This document shows positions 56,370 through 64,000 of a stretch of 64,000 nucleotides of DNA, piece by piece. Made by a program: the position numbers and the translations under genes. Below the pieces are notes generated by a model. It was not told where the DNA came from. It did not search any database and saw only the letters and a program-made list of their open reading frames with translations. How positions within the stretch are numbered: position 1 is the first letter of the stretch; each line of letters begins with the position of its first letter. The DNA lies in assembly GCF_010120595.1 (NCBI RefSeq), contig NZ_CP038020.1, forward strand, positions 1,984,001-2,048,000, in the 5' to 3' direction. This DNA comes from Streptococcus thermophilus (GTDB taxonomy: Bacteria > Bacillota > Bacilli > Lactobacillales > Streptococcaceae).

Positions 56370-56398
56370 ATATTATATATATACATATACGTTGTCAA
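56370..56398 (-). promoter_or_regulatory. Promoter of the envelope cluster, now separated by IS1191
   Basis: On the minus strand TTGACA (56393-56398) and TAATAT 17 bp on (56370-56375), or TATAAT 15 bp on, precede AGGTGAGGAATTC, the original start region of the lipoprotein gene. The IS now lies between promoter and gene. Confidence 0.7.
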
Positions 56399-56662
56399 TA
56401 TTTTCTTAAAAATATAATGTATTTTTAACTATTCATATCATAAGATTATTATAATTTCATATCATTTTAAAATTAAGAATAAACATGGAAGTCATAGCAA
56501 TACCCAAAACAAGATTTTCCGCTGTGCTAAAGGTGAGAGAAACCATATTGCTTATCTCACTCGGAAGATTTGAGACTTAGGCTCAAATCTTAGGAATGGA
56601 ATTCCGTTAGAAAGTCGCTTCCGTCCGTAGCACCCAAGGAAAGTCTTAAATAAAAAAGAAAA
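56399..56662. other. Intergenic region with a branched, self-complementary stretch
   Basis: GTGCTA at 56524-56529 and TAGCAC at 56628-56633 can close a structure that contains three inner hairpins: GTGAGA/TCTCAC (56533-56560), a perfect AAGATTTGAG/CTCAAATCTT (56565-56591) and GGAAT/ATTCC (56593-56605). No ORF is present. It may be a small RNA or a dispersed palindromic element; the strand is not clear. Confidence 0.45.
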
Positions 56663-56694
56663 AAGCAGAGATGTCTACTAACATCTCTGCTTCA
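56663..56694 (-). terminator. Terminator of clpL
   Basis: GAAGCAGAGATGT and ACATCTCTGCTTT form a 12- to 13-bp stem followed by a long T-rich tract on the minus strand. Confidence 0.93.
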
Positions 56695-56722
56695 TTAATC
56701 GGATTAGGAGTTCCTATGCTTT

Positions 56723-58837
56723 TTATTTAGCATCTTTTTCTTTTTTTTCTTTGATAACTAAGACACCATCTTCCATATCAGCTTCTAGGTGTTTAGCATC
56801 AAGGTTATCCAAGTGGAAGTCTGTGACTTTGTCACGGATTTGTTGTTCAACCACACGACGGAGTGGACGAGCACCCATAACTTCATCATAGCCTTCTTCT
56901 GTCATATAGGCTTTAGCAGCTTCGCTAACTGCCAAGTCAATGCCTTTCTTAGAAAGAGTCTTGTTAACTTCATTCAACATAAGATCGACAATCTTAGAAA
57001 GGTCCTCCTTATCTAAGTGTGAGAACTCAATAATTGCGTCGAAACGGTTAAGGAATTCAGGACGGAAGTAAGGTTTCAAACGATCCATGAGTTCTGGTTT
57101 ATCAGCATCTTCTGTCAAGTTAGATTCGTAACCAAAGCCAGCGTTTGAAGTTGCGATAATGACTGTGTTCTTGAAGTTTACAGTATTACCTTGACCATCA
57201 GTCAAACGGCCATCATCCAAAACTTGGAGGAGAAGGGTGATAACTTGAGGGTCTGCCTTTTCAATTTCATCAAGAAGGATGATTGAATAAGGGTTACGAC
57301 GAACACGTTCTGTCAAGGTATTACTATTATCATCATAACCAACATAACCAGCTGTTGTACCAATCAATTTAGAAACGGCTGTGCGGTCGCTGTATTCTGA
57401 CATGTCCAAACGGATGATAGCATCTTTGGTACCGAACAAATCAAGGGCCAATTGTTTAGCCAACTCAGTTTTACCAACACCAGTAGGTCCTACAAAGAGG
57501 AAGCTACCGATTGGACGGTTACCTTCGTCAAATCCTGCACGATTACGACGAATGGAACGTGCCACTGCTTCAACGGCCTTATCTTGACCAATAACCTTAG
57601 CTTGCAAACGGTTACCCATATCTTTCAAACGTTCGATATCCGTTGCACCCATTTGAGATACTGGAATACCAGTCATACGTTCTACGGATTCAGCCACATC
57701 GTTTACAGTCGCAGTCACCTTGCGATCTTTTGCATGGTTAGCAATTTCCTTTTCAAGTTTTTCAATACGAATCTTAGAATTTAGAGCTGCTTCGTAATCT
57801 TCTTTAGCAACTGCAGCTTCTTGTTTAGCTTTTTCTTCTTCGATTTCACGTTCAACAGCATTGACATCAGTTACTGGATGTTGTGCTGCCAAGTGAGCTG
57901 CTGTCATGTCCAAAAGGTCAATAGCCTTATCTGGCAAGCTACGTTGTGGAATGTATTGTACTGAAAAATCAACCGCTGCTTTCAAGACATCATCTGGCAA
58001 GATAACATTGTGGTGTTTTTCATAAAGATCACGAATACCTTGAAGAATCTTGAAGGTATCTTCAGGAGAAGGAGCATTGACCTTAACTTCGTTGAAACGA
58101 CGAGCAAGGGCAGGATTCTTCAAGATAGTGTTACGGTATTCATCTTGAGTTGTTGCACCAATCACTGTTATTTCACCACGTGAAAGAGCAGGTTTCAAGA
58201 TATCAGCCAGACCTTTAGAACCTTGACCATCGCCAGTGCTTCCGGCACCAAGAATTTGATGAATTTCATCGAAGAAGAGGATAATGTTTCCAGCTTCTTT
58301 GACTTCATTTATCAAGTTTTGAATGTTTTCTTCAAAGCTACCACGGTATTGAGTACCAGCTTCAAGTGCAGAAATATCAATTGAGATGATTTCTTTGTCC
58401 TTGATAGCAGCTGGGACATCACCATTAACGATGGCTTGTGCCAAACCTTCAACTACAGCTGTTTTACCAACCCCAGCATCACCGACAAGGACTGGGTTAT
58501 TCTTAGTACGACGAGCCAAGATTTCGCTAGTTTCTTGGATTTCTTTGTTACGTCCGATAACAGGATCCAATTTACCTTCACGAGCTTCTTGAGTCAAGTT
58601 ACGACCAATTTTAGCAAGAATACCATCTTGTTTAGGTCCGTTACCCTGTTGTTGCGTTGGGTTCACTGCTTCACCTTGATTACCAGGCAATTTACCTGTT
58701 TGACGGTAAATTGCAAATTCTTCAGGTGACACTTCACGACCGTTAATCATGTAGCGACGGCTTTCTGAACGGAAACCACCCATGTTACCCATCAATTGAT
58801 TGAAAAGATCATCCATATTATTAAAGTTGTTGTTCAT
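56723..58837 (-). CDS. clpL: ATP-dependent Clp chaperone ClpL
   Basis: The 704-residue HSP100 protein has a short N-domain rich in N, Q and G, two AAA+ modules with Walker [10 protein letters not shown] and GPTGVGKTE, and a middle coiled region ([20 protein letters not shown]). It fits ClpL, which resolubilises aggregated proteins in lactic streptococci. It lacks the zinc finger of ClpE. AGGTG precedes the ATG. Its long leader and CtsR sites suggest heat control. Confidence 0.94.
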   Translation of the reverse strand: MNNNFNNMDDLFNQLMGNMGGFRSESRRYMINGREVSPEEFAIYRQTGKLPGNQGEAVNPTQQQGNGPKQDGILAKIGRNLTQEAREGKLDPVIGRNKEIQETSEILARRTKNNPVLVGDAGVGKTAVVEGLAQAIVNGDVPAAIKDKEIISIDISALEAGTQYRGSFEENIQNLINEVKEAGNIILFFDEIHQILGAGSTGDGQGSKGLADILKPALSRGEITVIGATTQDEYRNTILKNPALARRFNEVKVNAPSPEDTFKILQGIRDLYEKHHNVILPDDVLKAAVDFSVQYIPQRSLPDKAIDLLDMTAAHLAAQHPVTDVNAVEREIEEEKAKQEAAVAKEDYEAALNSKIRIEKLEKEIANHAKDRKVTATVNDVAESVERMTGIPVSQMGATDIERLKDMGNRLQAKVIGQDKAVEAVARSIRRNRAGFDEGNRPIGSFLFVGPTGVGKTELAKQLALDLFGTKDAIIRLDMSEYSDRTAVSKLIGTTAGYVGYDDNSNTLTERVRRNPYSIILLDEIEKADPQVITLLLQVLDDGRLTDGQGNTVNFKNTVIIATSNAGFGYESNLTEDADKPELMDRLKPYFRPEFLNRFDAIIEFSHLDKEDLSKIVDLMLNEVNKTLSKKGIDLAVSEAAKAYMTEEGYDEVMGARPLRRVVEQQIRDKVTDFHLDNLDAKHLEADMEDGVLVIKEKKEKDAK

Positions 58838-59285
58838 ATAATCACCTCATACTGTGTTTTCTTGTGATTTTTTAAGTGTTATTTTTTAGTTAATGTGTAA
58901 AAATTGACTTTTACTGACCAAAACCCTAAAAATTTTCAGAGCCTCAACTACTCTTCTAATAATTTTCGGTTTTGCTCTTGGTAGAAGGCTGAGAACTTTC
59001 ACAGTCTTGAATTAATTTAATTATCATTCAGCATAAGAGCCACCTTCTTTCTGTGAATCTCTCAAAATAGCTAACTTACAAGTTTCTTTCTGAAATATGC
59101 TTGTAGCTTAAGGAAACTCTTTTCCTTAAGCTTTATCATATACCTTTCATATGCTTGGGTCAAGAATTTAGCTTTGACTTTTACTGAACTTTTTAATGAA
59201 AATTTAAGCAGACAAGCTGCAATCTTTTCATATCGGTATATGGACTGTTTTGACAGCCTTCATAAGGATTTCATTTCCTTATGTT
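58838..59285 (-). promoter_or_regulatory. Very long structured 5' leader of clpL
   Basis: About 445 nt separate the promoter from the ATG. The leader includes a perfect 12-bp hairpin (59105-59116 with 59121-59132) and a shorter ATAAGG/CCTTAT stem near the start. Two short uORF-like frames (M-K-A-V-K-T-V-H-I-P-I and M-L-N-D-N) have nearby A/G-rich sequences. The role, if any, is unproven; a thermosensor or mRNA stability element is possible. Confidence 0.55.
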
Positions 59286-59288
59286 TAT

Positions 59289-59339
59289 ATTGTACAACAT
59301 TGGTCAGTATTGGTCAATGTATTTTTGACTTTTTTGACC
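59289..59339 (-). promoter_or_regulatory. clpL promoter overlapped by CtsR heptads
   Basis: On the minus strand TTGACC (59312-59317) and TACAAT (59289-59294) are 17 bp apart. On the plus strand GGTCAGT-ATT-GGTCAAT (59302-59318) is a CtsR-type tandem heptad with 3-bp spacing covering the -35 and spacer. A second pair, TTTGACT/TTTGACC (59324-59339), lies just upstream, with 2-bp spacing. Confidence 0.8.
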
Positions 59340-59474
59340 TTTATTGTAATTTTTTTGCAGGTAAGCTATAATTACCTTTTTACAAGTATTTAAGCTAGTC
59401 CTGCAATCTTATAAGGAAGCTAAATCCTTATGGAATCATAATACACCATTAGTCAGCAAAGGTCGATAGTTTTG

Positions 59475-59491
59475 TTTGATCTTATTTGACC
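59475..59491 (-). promoter_or_regulatory. CtsR operator, canonical
   Basis: The minus strand reads GGTCAAA-TAA-GATCAAA, a tandem heptad with 3-bp spacing. It sits just upstream of a possible second clpL promoter, TCGACC-17-TATTAT (59438-59466). Confidence 0.75.
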
Positions 59492-59519
59492 TTTTGGAAA
59501 ATAATTTACAGAAAGTAAA

Positions 59520-59545
59520 AAAGCCTACCAGAGGTAGACCTTTTA
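59520..59545 (-). terminator. Terminator of tmcAL
   Basis: GTCTACC and GGTAGGC (G:U pairs included) form the stem, followed by six Ts on the minus strand. Confidence 0.75.
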
Positions 59546-59550
59546 TAAAA

Positions 59551-60642
59551 CTATTTTACTCTAATCGGTATGCGTCCGAAGTTTTGTTCAGAAAGTTCGG
59601 GGTTGCCTAATTGATAAATATTATCCGCTTGTTGTGTAAGTATATCCCAAGGTTCTCGTCCAATCCGAACCACTGTATCCACAAACTTCTTCACAGATTT
59701 GAGATGAGACTGCCCTTTTTGAGAAAATCCAAGCACATGAATAGATTTAGGCAAAGAATTATCCACAGCTCCGACTAGGATATAGGTCAAAATACGACGT
59801 ACCCGTGCTTTTGTATAGCGTTTGGTTGCTACCTTATCCACCAGTTCTTCAACAGAAGAAACCTCACGAATAGCAGCTTTTAAACGACTGGCAATCTCTT
59901 CATTCACCTGGAAAACACTGGTCAAATCAGGGTTTGTAAGAATCTGATAAACCAGCAATTGGAAATAATTATCCCAAGAGACCTGTGGAGAAGTTTGAAA
60001 AAGTTTGCTATTGGGCATGAACTTATCCACAAAATCACTATCTTCTTTGTGGAGACGTAGACTGGTCGCCGAGGCGAAAGATACTTCCTTGTCTAAGGAA
60101 TGATAGCCAGCCCCTTGTCTCTGGATAGGATTCAACGTAATGCCCTTACCCGCACAAGCTTTGGCATAGGCTAATCCTAGGATATGGTTGGGTGTATTGC
60201 CAGTAAAATCCACACCAGCAAACTTTTCCCACATTTTTTGCGTCTTTTGTGGATAAGACAAGTCACTCGGTAAACTTTCCACAAAGGCTTCCATTTCCTC
60301 TGACTTTTCAGAATAGACATCTGCTATAGTCTGATAGTCTAGGACTTCTTCCGTGCCAAAAGTAAGACTATCAATTCCCAGTCGAGACAAGATATCGACA
60401 GCCCCAGATGCAAAATAATCGGCAGACTGGACTGCCGTAAAGAAGGGCAACTCAACCACGAGATCTGCTCCATTTTCCAAAGCCATCTGAGCTCTAATCC
60501 ACTTATCCACAATAGCTGGCTCACCTCGCTGAACAAAGTTCCCAGACATGGCAACAATTTTTATTCCTTCAGCATGATCCAAGAGATACTTGTGGCCGTT
60601 ATGAAAAGGATTGAACTCAGCAATAATACCTGTAACTGTCAT
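59551..60642 (-). CDS. tmcAL: tRNA(Met) cytidine acetate ligase (YlbM)
   Basis: The 363-residue protein has the nucleotidyltransferase HxGH motif in [17 protein letters not shown] near residues 5-21 and the [20 protein letters not shown] segment (in parts) of the TmcAL/YlbM family. It makes ac4C34 of elongator tRNA-Met from acetate and ATP. It is the last gene of the yqeH-to-tmcAL run, six bases after the methyltransferase gene. Confidence 0.93.
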   Translation of the reverse strand: MTVTGIIAEFNPFHNGHKYLLDHAEGIKIVAMSGNFVQRGEPAIVDKWIRAQMALENGADLVVELPFFTAVQSADYFASGAVDILSRLGIDSLTFGTEEVLDYQTIADVYSEKSEEMEAFVESLPSDLSYPQKTQKMWEKFAGVDFTGNTPNHILGLAYAKACAGKGITLNPIQRQGAGYHSLDKEVSFASATSLRLHKEDSDFVDKFMPNSKLFQTSPQVSWDNYFQLLVYQILTNPDLTSVFQVNEEIASRLKAAIREVSSVEELVDKVATKRYTKARVRRILTYILVGAVDNSLPKSIHVLGFSQKGQSHLKSVKKFVDTVVRIGREPWDILTQQADNIYQLGNPELSEQNFGRIPIRVK

Positions 60643-60648
60643 AGGCTC

Positions 60649-61389
60649 TTACTTTTGGGCGACAAAGAACCAACGTGCACTAGTTTCAGTCGGTTCCTTA
60701 TCCTCGAAATCGGCGTAAAGCTTGAAAGATTTGAAGCCAGCCTGCTCTAGCAAGATATCATAAGTCAAGACCTCATAGGTACGCTCCTCGTGCACCTCAT
60801 CATGACGGCTAAAGCTTCCATCTTCCTCTTGGAGAAAGAAGGTCAATTCATGAACTACAGAATGCGGAGCCGCATCCTCATAAGTATCCCAGAGCATAGC
60901 AAAATCCTCAGCATTTTCATGGTAAGAATATCCAGGGAAAACTTCATCAGTTTGATAGGTTGAGTGTACATCAAATATAAAGACGCCATCCTCATTGAGT
61001 GCATTGTAAACCTCTTTGAAGACGTCTCCAACCTCTACTTCATCCTGCATATAGCAGATTGAATCTGAGTAGCAGGTCACAAAATCATACTTGCCAGCTT
61101 GCGATAAATCCAACATATTGCCTTCAATAAAATCAATTTTCTGCTTGGCAGAAGACGCACGCTTCTGAGCAATTTTCAACATATCAGCACTCAAATCAAG
61201 TCCAGTGACATCAAAACCAGCTTGAGAAAAACGTACAGATTGAATCCCTGTTCCACAAGCCAATTCAAGCAATTTCTTTTTGTCCATAGTCTTTGGCAAA
61301 TGACGGAGGGAAAAATCCGTCCACAAATCGTAAAGACTGTCATCCATAACAGCGTCGTAGACCGCCGCAAAAGTTTCATAAGTAGCCAT
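60649..61389 (-). CDS. Class I SAM-dependent methyltransferase
   Basis: The 246-residue protein has the SAM loop LELACGTGIQSVRF near residue 41, VTGLDLS and NMLDLSQAGKYDFV as in small-molecule methyltransferases. Its position between rsfS and tmcAL is conserved in streptococci. The frame is open far upstream, but ATG 61389 gives the normal start MATYETFAAVYDAVM. Substrate unknown. Confidence 0.88.
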   Translation of the reverse strand: MATYETFAAVYDAVMDDSLYDLWTDFSLRHLPKTMDKKKLLELACGTGIQSVRFSQAGFDVTGLDLSADMLKIAQKRASSAKQKIDFIEGNMLDLSQAGKYDFVTCYSDSICYMQDEVEVGDVFKEVYNALNEDGVFIFDVHSTYQTDEVFPGYSYHENAEDFAMLWDTYEDAAPHSVVHELTFFLQEEDGSFSRHDEVHEERTYEVLTYDILLEQAGFKSFKLYADFEDKEPTETSARWFFVAQK

Positions 61390-61511
61390 AATCATGATAC
61401 CAAGTCCGTCTGTAATTGGAATGAAAATTAGAAGCTTTGACTTGGAATCCTGATCCAAGCCAAAGCTATCTATTTTCCGACGATTACAGGACGGGTTCAA
61501 ATCCTTTCTAG

Positions 61512-61640
61512 GATACAAAGAGCGTTAAAAGCAGAGAGAAAATAGGAAACTTTCTGCCGTATCACTAGATACAAAGGAAGTTTTTCTTTTTCTCATAGCT
61601 TTGAGCTCGTGTTAAGTTTATAAAATTAACTAAACACGAC
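61512..61640. repeat. Dispersed intergenic repeat, copy 2 (related to 16686-16815)
   Basis: GATACAAAG (61512), ATAGGAAACT (61542-61551), CACTAG, a second GATACAAAG, GGAAGTTT (61576-61583) and TCTTTTTCTC occur as in copy 1. It separates rsfS from the methyltransferase gene. Nothing else is visible in this spacer. Confidence 0.6.
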
Positions 61641-61680
61641 ACCCTATCCTTTCTTTCCATTAGATTTTCAATTAAGCAAC

Positions 61681-61706
61681 AAAACCCAGTTATCGCTAAC
61701 TGAGTT
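61681..61706 (-). terminator. Terminator of the rsfS end of the operon
   Basis: AACTCAGTTA and TAACTGGGTT form a 10-bp stem (one G:U pair), then TTTG on the minus strand, a few bases after the rsfS stop. Confidence 0.8.
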
Positions 61707-61713
61707 CAATTTC

Positions 61714-62067
61714 TTATGCCAAATAGGCTGACACATCTACCATTAGTGCTTCATGCCAGAGTTTTTCGAGGTTATAGTGTGCACGCTCATCTTCTGTAAA
61801 GATGTGAACAACGACGTCGTTAAGATCCAAAAGAATCCAGCCTCCCTTATTGTCACCTTCCATGTGACTAGCGTCCACACCAGCTTCTTTAACTTTCTCA
61901 CGGATGTTGTCGGCAATAGCTTCCAACTGACGGCTATTCATTGCACTCAAAATAACAAAGTAATCTGTTAGGCTAGTAAGACCATACAAATCTAGGGCAA
62001 CGATGTCTTCAGCTCGCTTTTCATCAGCAGCTTTGACAACCAATTCAAGTAATTCTTCTTTAGTCAA
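61714..62067 (-). CDS. rsfS: Ribosome silencing factor
   Basis: The 117-residue protein has the RsfS fold signature [19 protein letters not shown] and [14 protein letters not shown] near the end. It binds L14 and stops 30S joining when nutrients fall. The start is probably TTG after GGAG. It follows yqeK by 23 bp. Confidence 0.95.
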   Translation of the reverse strand: MTKEELLELVVKAADEKRAEDIVALDLYGLTSLTDYFVILSAMNSRQLEAIADNIREKVKEAGVDASHMEGDNKGGWILLDLNDVVVHIFTEDERAHYNLEKLWHEALMVDVSAYLA

Positions 62068-62090
62068 TTGTATTCTCCAGTAATTAATTG

Positions 62091-62681
62091 TTAATCTTTT
62101 AAGTAACTCACAAAAGCATTATAGGTTTCAAGAGTTTTGGGATAAATCGGCAAGGCCTGGTGCGCCAAGTGTTCTACCGTATGGACTGTTTCAAAAGCAA
62201 CTGCTTTATCCAAAGATTGCTTTGCTACTTGTCTAGCTTCCTCTACCAAAGGGAAATTACGGTTATGCTCAATATAGTCAGCCACATAGACAATTTTATC
62301 TAGGATTGACATTTCATGACTTCCGACAGTATGGATTTCAATACTGCGTAGAATCTCAGAATCAGTTAAACCCAAATCTTCTTGGATTTTGTAAATCCCA
62401 ACCATGCCATGCCAGATATTGTTTCCCCATTTTTTCAATTCAGGATCGAGCTCATACTTATCGATTAGCTCTATGAATTCCTGGTCTGGAAGTTCCTTGG
62501 CATAATCATGAAGGAGGCCAGCTAAACCAGCTTTTTCAGTATCGTAACCATACTTTTCAGCAAGAGCAATAGCAGCTTGCTCAACACCCAAAACATGACT
62601 AAAGCGTTTAGGACTCATAACCGTTCTAACTTTTTCAAGGAGTTCATCACGAGAAAAGTCAAGGTATTTTTCATAGGTCAT
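62091..62681 (-). CDS. yqeK: HD-domain hydrolase YqeK (Ap4A hydrolase)
   Basis: The 196-residue protein has the HD-family metal residues, H in VLGVEQAA and HD in [13 protein letters not shown] near residues 55-67. YqeK enzymes split Ap4A symmetrically to ADP. It overlaps nadD by four bases. Confidence 0.93.
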   Translation of the reverse strand: MTYEKYLDFSRDELLEKVRTVMSPKRFSHVLGVEQAAIALAEKYGYDTEKAGLAGLLHDYAKELPDQEFIELIDKYELDPELKKWGNNIWHGMVGIYKIQEDLGLTDSEILRSIEIHTVGSHEMSILDKIVYVADYIEHNRNFPLVEEARQVAKQSLDKAVAFETVHTVEHLAHQALPIYPKTLETYNAFVSYLKD

Positions 62682-63310
62682 TTATAGAGCCCCGCTTTCT
62701 TGATGTAGGCAAGTACAGACTGCGGCACCATGAAGTTAGGTATACGATCCTTCTTAATGTAGGATCTGACTGCACTTGAACTAATATCCATAAGGGGCAC
62801 ATCAACCCAGATAACAGGATATGAGGTTCCAGCCTTATACTTAGGACGCGGTACACCAACAAATTGAACCATCTCGATAAGTTCATCAATACGGTGCCAT
62901 TTTGGTAGGTACTCGACCATATCAGCTCCAATAATAAAGTAATAATCCGTATCCGGATTAGCCTCTGTCAAGAGCTTCATGGTGTCATAGGTATAGCTGA
63001 TTCCCTTACGTTCCAACTCGATGGTTTCAATATCCAAACCTGCGATGCCGTTAGTAGCCAACATAAGCATATTAAGGCGATGCTTTTCATCAATAGTCTC
63101 TTTTTTATCGATATGAGGGGGCTCAAATTCAGGCATAAGAAGAACTTCATCGAGACCTAACTGCTGACGCACCTGGTCTGCAACAACCAGGTGGGCATTG
63201 TGAACAGGATTGAAATTTCCACCTAATATTCCAACCTGCTTACGGCCGGTATCTTTAATTTCTTCCTCTAGTTGAACCTTTGTAAACGGGGTTACAAGAT
63301 CTAATGCCAT
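62678..63310 (-). CDS. nadD: Nicotinate-nucleotide adenylyltransferase
   Basis: The 210-residue enzyme has [17 protein letters not shown] near residues 30-46 (HxGH-like site HNAH) and the C-terminal [10 protein letters not shown] motif. It turns nicotinate mononucleotide into deamido-NAD. Order with yhbY and yqeK is conserved. Confidence 0.96.
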   Translation of the reverse strand: MALDLVTPFTKVQLEEEIKDTGRKQVGILGGNFNPVHNAHLVVADQVRQQLGLDEVLLMPEFEPPHIDKKETIDEKHRLNMLMLATNGIAGLDIETIELERKGISYTYDTMKLLTEANPDTDYYFIIGADMVEYLPKWHRIDELIEMVQFVGVPRPKYKAGTSYPVIWVDVPLMDISSSAVRSYIKKDRIPNFMVPQSVLAYIKKAGLYK

Positions 63311-63414
63311 GTTCGTCTCCTCTTATTCAAGCATTATATGATTTTTTTAACATCTTCAATGCTTTAAAAGTGTTTCTATACCTTAATTTGTCCTTCACCA
63401 AGTAACGTCAGCAA

Positions 63415-63732
63415 CTATTTTTGGATGGCTTTAACATTTGGTGACAACTTACGATTTTCTTTTTTAGCAGATTCCTTGTAAAGAATCAAGATACGTCCAA
63501 TCTTGAGGACTGTATCACAGCCGATTTCTTCTTCCAAAATTTCAGCAACTTCATGGATATCTTCCATAGTATTTTGAAGAAGGGTTACCTTAATTAACTC
63601 ACGGGCATCAAGGGCGTTACGAACGCTAGTTTTGATATGATCGTTAAGACCGTTTTTCCCAATTTGTACAATAGGTTTAAGGGTGTGGGCTTCCGATTTG
63701 AGGAAGGCACGTTGTTTTGATGTTAGTGACAT
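63415..63732 (-). CDS. yhbY: YhbY-family RNA-binding protein
   Basis: The 105-residue CRM-domain protein starts MSLTSKQRAFLKSEAHTL and has the GKNGLNDHI loop near residues 23-31. It binds pre-50S ribosomes. It lies downstream of yqeH. Confidence 0.94.
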   Translation of the reverse strand: MSLTSKQRAFLKSEAHTLKPIVQIGKNGLNDHIKTSVRNALDARELIKVTLLQNTMEDIHEVAEILEEEIGCDTVLKIGRILILYKESAKKENRKLSPNVKAIQK

Positions 63733-63970
63733 GTTTATTCCTTTTTAATTTTTTGATGTTTTTCTTAGATGATAGGGTCGCTCGTAAACTTTGGGTTCCA
63801 TGGCTAATTTTTTGAGCTTAAAGTTTCAAAAATTTCGAATCCACGTAACATAGTATGTTGCTTGGATTACTATCAGGGCGAAAAACACATTGTTTGCTTA
63901 TGGCTTAACTCTAGGCAAACTTTATGATCATTGAAAAGACTTTTTTATACTTTTAACTGCTTCATTAGGT
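63733..63970. other. Spacer between yqeH and yhbY with one long hairpin
   Basis: No ORF is present. AATCCACGTAACATA and TATGTTGCTTGGATT (near 63838-63868) form an imperfect 15-bp hairpin. No promoter was assigned. Confidence 0.45.
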
Positions 63971-64000
63971 TTAAATAATTGCTTTTCGCACAACGACACC
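63971..64000 (-). CDS. Probable last codons of yqeH
   Basis: The minus strand ends with codons for GVVVRKAII and a TAA at 63971-63973. That resembles the C-terminus of the ribosome-biogenesis GTPase YqeH, which normally precedes yhbY. Only nine codons are visible, so the call rests mostly on gene order. Confidence 0.4.
   Translation of the reverse strand, partial: GVVVRKAII

Noticed and set aside
61480..61515. tRNA 3' half
   Set aside because: GGTTCAAATCC looks like a T loop, but the T stem has a mismatch and there is no anticodon arm or acceptor partner upstream.

Overview
The window is a low-GC Gram-positive chromosome segment that fits Streptococcus thermophilus (or the closely related S. 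salivarius). The reasons are gene content and order (the yqeH-yhbY-nadD-yqeK-rsfS-methyltransferase-tmcAL run, ccrZ-trmB, hit next to ecsAB, a rocS-like gene, clpL with CtsR sites), strong AAAGGAG-type ribosome binding sites, an IS256-family element of exactly 1313 bp that matches what I remember of IS1191, an ISL3-family element of the IS1193 type, and many recently broken genes, as expected of a dairy-adapted streptococcus. Species assignment is inference; no 16S gene is present.

Layout. 1-6.4 kb: end of a polysaccharide deacetylase, a tRNA methyltransferase, a GIY-YIG protein, the RNA helicase CshA, a CorA-type transporter, a PH-domain protein, and thiT behind a TPP riboswitch. 6.4-7.8 kb: an ISL3-family IS sitting in the loop of the thiT terminator. 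7.8-21.3 kb: a highly structured intergenic stretch, prfC, a YwaF-like membrane protein, murF, a tandem pair of related unknown membrane proteins (the second broken), a four-gene polar amino acid ABC importer, ddl, and the copper operon copY-copA-copZ with two cop boxes. 21.4-28.5 kb: a complete tryptophan operon (trpE-G-D-C-F-B-A) headed by a chorismate mutase gene and controlled by a T-box leader. 28.5-31.5 kb: a probable free-standing small RNA, a PBECR-type nuclease-fold protein and a P-type cation ATPase.

31.8-42.5 kb is the accessory region. A segment of about 614 bp (a small membrane-protein gene plus the promoter and first codons of ybaB) occurs twice in direct orientation, at 31852-32465 and 41924-42538. 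Between the copies lie about 9.5 kb of visibly more A+T-rich DNA: IS3 fragments, a TMEM175-like channel, a degraded unknown gene, a Gls24/Asp23 envelope-stress cluster (glsB, amaP with a nonsense codon, DUF2273, gls24, csbD), a DAACS-type transporter with changed ion and substrate motifs followed by an ATP-grasp ligase, and an inactivated IS1191 copy. This arrangement is what a single-crossover insertion leaves behind. It makes the island potentially excisable, which would restore an intact ybaB locus.

42.5-64 kb: ybaB, an IS3 remnant, a MerR-like regulator with membrane segments and a zinc ribbon, a DnaQ-like exonuclease, rocS, a MIP18-family Fe-S protein, ilvD, a flavoprotein, tRNA-Ser, trmB, ccrZ, the EcsAB transporter, hit, a small cluster of unknown cell-envelope genes whose promoter has been cut off by an intact IS1191, clpL with a very long leader and several CtsR boxes, and the tmcAL-rsfS-yqeK-nadD-yhbY group up to the last codons of a probable yqeH. 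No CRISPR array or rRNA was seen. The best candidates for undescribed biology are the island with its transporter/ATP-grasp pair, the free-standing RNA at 28.56-28.68 kb and the structured intergenic regions at 7.8 and 56.5 kb.
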